Part shown: in pieces, positions 63,278 through 64,000 of the stretch
How the letters are laid out: every line of letters begins with the position of its first letter
Numbering within the stretch: position 1 is the stretch's first letter
DNA from: Auriscalpium vulgare
Lineage: Eukaryota; Basidiomycota; Agaricomycetes; Russulales; Auriscalpiaceae
DNA: 64,000 nucleotides
Direction: 5' to 3'
Assembly: GCA_019915015.1 (NCBI GenBank)
Contig: JAHBBC010000017.1
Coordinates: 62,001 to 126,000 of the forward strand
Position numbers and translations under genes: made by a program
The notes under the pieces: generated by a model
What the model was told of the DNA's origin: nothing
Databases searched by the model: none
Seen by the model: the letters and a program-made list of their open reading frames with translations, nothing else

Positions 63278-64000
63278 TCAAACGTACGAGATCGTGACGG
63301 AGGACGAGCCCGTCGAGACGGACGTCAGGACCGTGCCGCTCTGCTTCATATCGAGGATCGTCGAGCCGGAGGGGCCGACAGTACCCGAGCCAGTGGTGGC
63401 CGAGGCACCGGTGAAGGTGACGGTGCCGAAGTTCGCGAAGGGAACTTGAGAGTTGCCCGAGTCGTAGTCCTCGACGATCCACTCGGCATTCTTCTCGCAA
63501 AGCGCGGCAGACGATGTGAGCGACTTGGTCACCGTCTTGCCCGTCGTCACGTTCTCAATGACGGCCGAACCGGCCTTGGTGCTCGTGGCGGTCACGGTCA
63601 GCTTGATCGTGTCCCCAGCCTTGATCGGTATGCTGGAGAAGTCGTAGGCATAGTCCGGGTACCACTCGTACCAAGCTGGGCAGAGAACGACTGTGAGCGT
63701 AGGAAATCGCCAAAGCTGCGGTGGAAACGCACCGTCGTACGAGACGCTACCGCCGTCGATCGTGAAGTCGACACCAGTCTGCAGAATGGCCGTGCCGCAG
63801 GTGTCGCCGTCAATGCCGACCCACGCCGAGGCGGAGTATTCGCCCGAGCCGCCGCCCGAGGGCACCTTGGGCGTGGGCACAACGAACGTCCCGGTTACGG
63901 ACTTATAAGTGCCCTGCAGCGAAACGGCGAAACGTGAGCATATGTCGCTTCCAAGCGAGGGTGCAGTCGGCGCTTACCGCCGCGGAGTCAAACACGGCGC
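63278..64000 (-). CDS. Peptidase G1 (eqolisin-type glutamic peptidase), 5' end outside window
   Basis: Exon pieces 64,000-63,978 (…AVFDSAA) and 63,913-63,278 join over a 64-nt intron (GTAAGC…CTGCAG, phase 0). The mature domain reads GTYKSVTGTFVVPTP, SAWVGIDGDTCGTAILQTGVDF, WYEWYPDYAYDF, ALCEKNAEWIVEDYD and FGTVTFTGA. The Gln in LQTGVDF and the Glu in AEWIVED are the two catalytic residues of family G1 (Gln/Glu dyad); both are present. These are secreted, acid-active endopeptidases of ascomycetes and basidiomycetes, so signal peptide and propeptide should lie right of the window. Two broken copies (35,967 and 54,280) share its 3' end and 3' flank, so this is probably the source-like intact copy. 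Confidence 0.9.

Overview
This window looks like an accessory, transposon-rich stretch of a wood-decay type basidiomycete (Agaricomycetes, probably Polyporales). The reasons are short GT-AG introns of 50-80 nt, GC-rich coding DNA, a large family of divergent F-box proteins, a glutamic (G1) peptidase and fungal-type Ty3/Gypsy and Ty1/Copia elements. The species is an inference. I saw no rRNA, tRNA or CRISPR array.

1-14,170 is a nested pair of LTR retrotransposons. A Ty3/Gypsy element (5' end outside the window) runs from gag through protease, RT, RNase H and integrase on the + strand (1-5489). Before its 3' LTR (10,839-11,495) it carries about 5 kb of cargo: three genes on the opposite strand (7662-5962, 9123-7942, 10,710-9463). 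These have clean introns, two have their own TATA boxes, and two are distant paralogs. The cargo lies between two copies of the polypurine-tract region. The Gypsy element appears inserted into a Ty1/Copia element on the - strand (11,496-14,170), whose 198-bp 5' LTR and initiator-tRNA half-molecule type primer site are visible. The remaining Copia part is probably left of the window.

14,171-20,230 holds no gene I can defend. It is a GC-rich zone with a recurring TGGACGAGGC word and two related exon/intron-like cassettes.

20,659-34,160 is an F-box gene cluster: four genes on + (20,659; 23,010; 25,137; 29,271), an internally deleted pseudogene on - (32,276-31,000) and an intact gene on - (34,160-32,292). 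The 25,137 gene sits between the duplicated 5' region and the duplicated 3' tail of its neighbour, so it seems to have taken over a copied F-box promoter.

34,400-57,306 is a segmental duplication. Block A (unknown small protein plus G1 peptidase remnant) is at 34,446-36,545 and 51,930-54,530, with a short third piece at 44,130-44,390. Block B (hendecad-repeat coiled-coil protein) is at 41,040-43,845 and 54,545-57,306. In copy 1 the blocks are separated by 4.4 kb holding a 38-bp perfect palindrome, a small gene and a monocarboxylate-transporter-like pseudogene. An intact two-exon orphan gene (49,060-47,421) lies between the copies.

57,670-64,000 holds a broken amino-acid permease, two convergent F-box genes (59,311-61,017 and 62,785-61,238) and, at the right edge, the 3' part of an apparently intact G1 glutamic peptidase gene.
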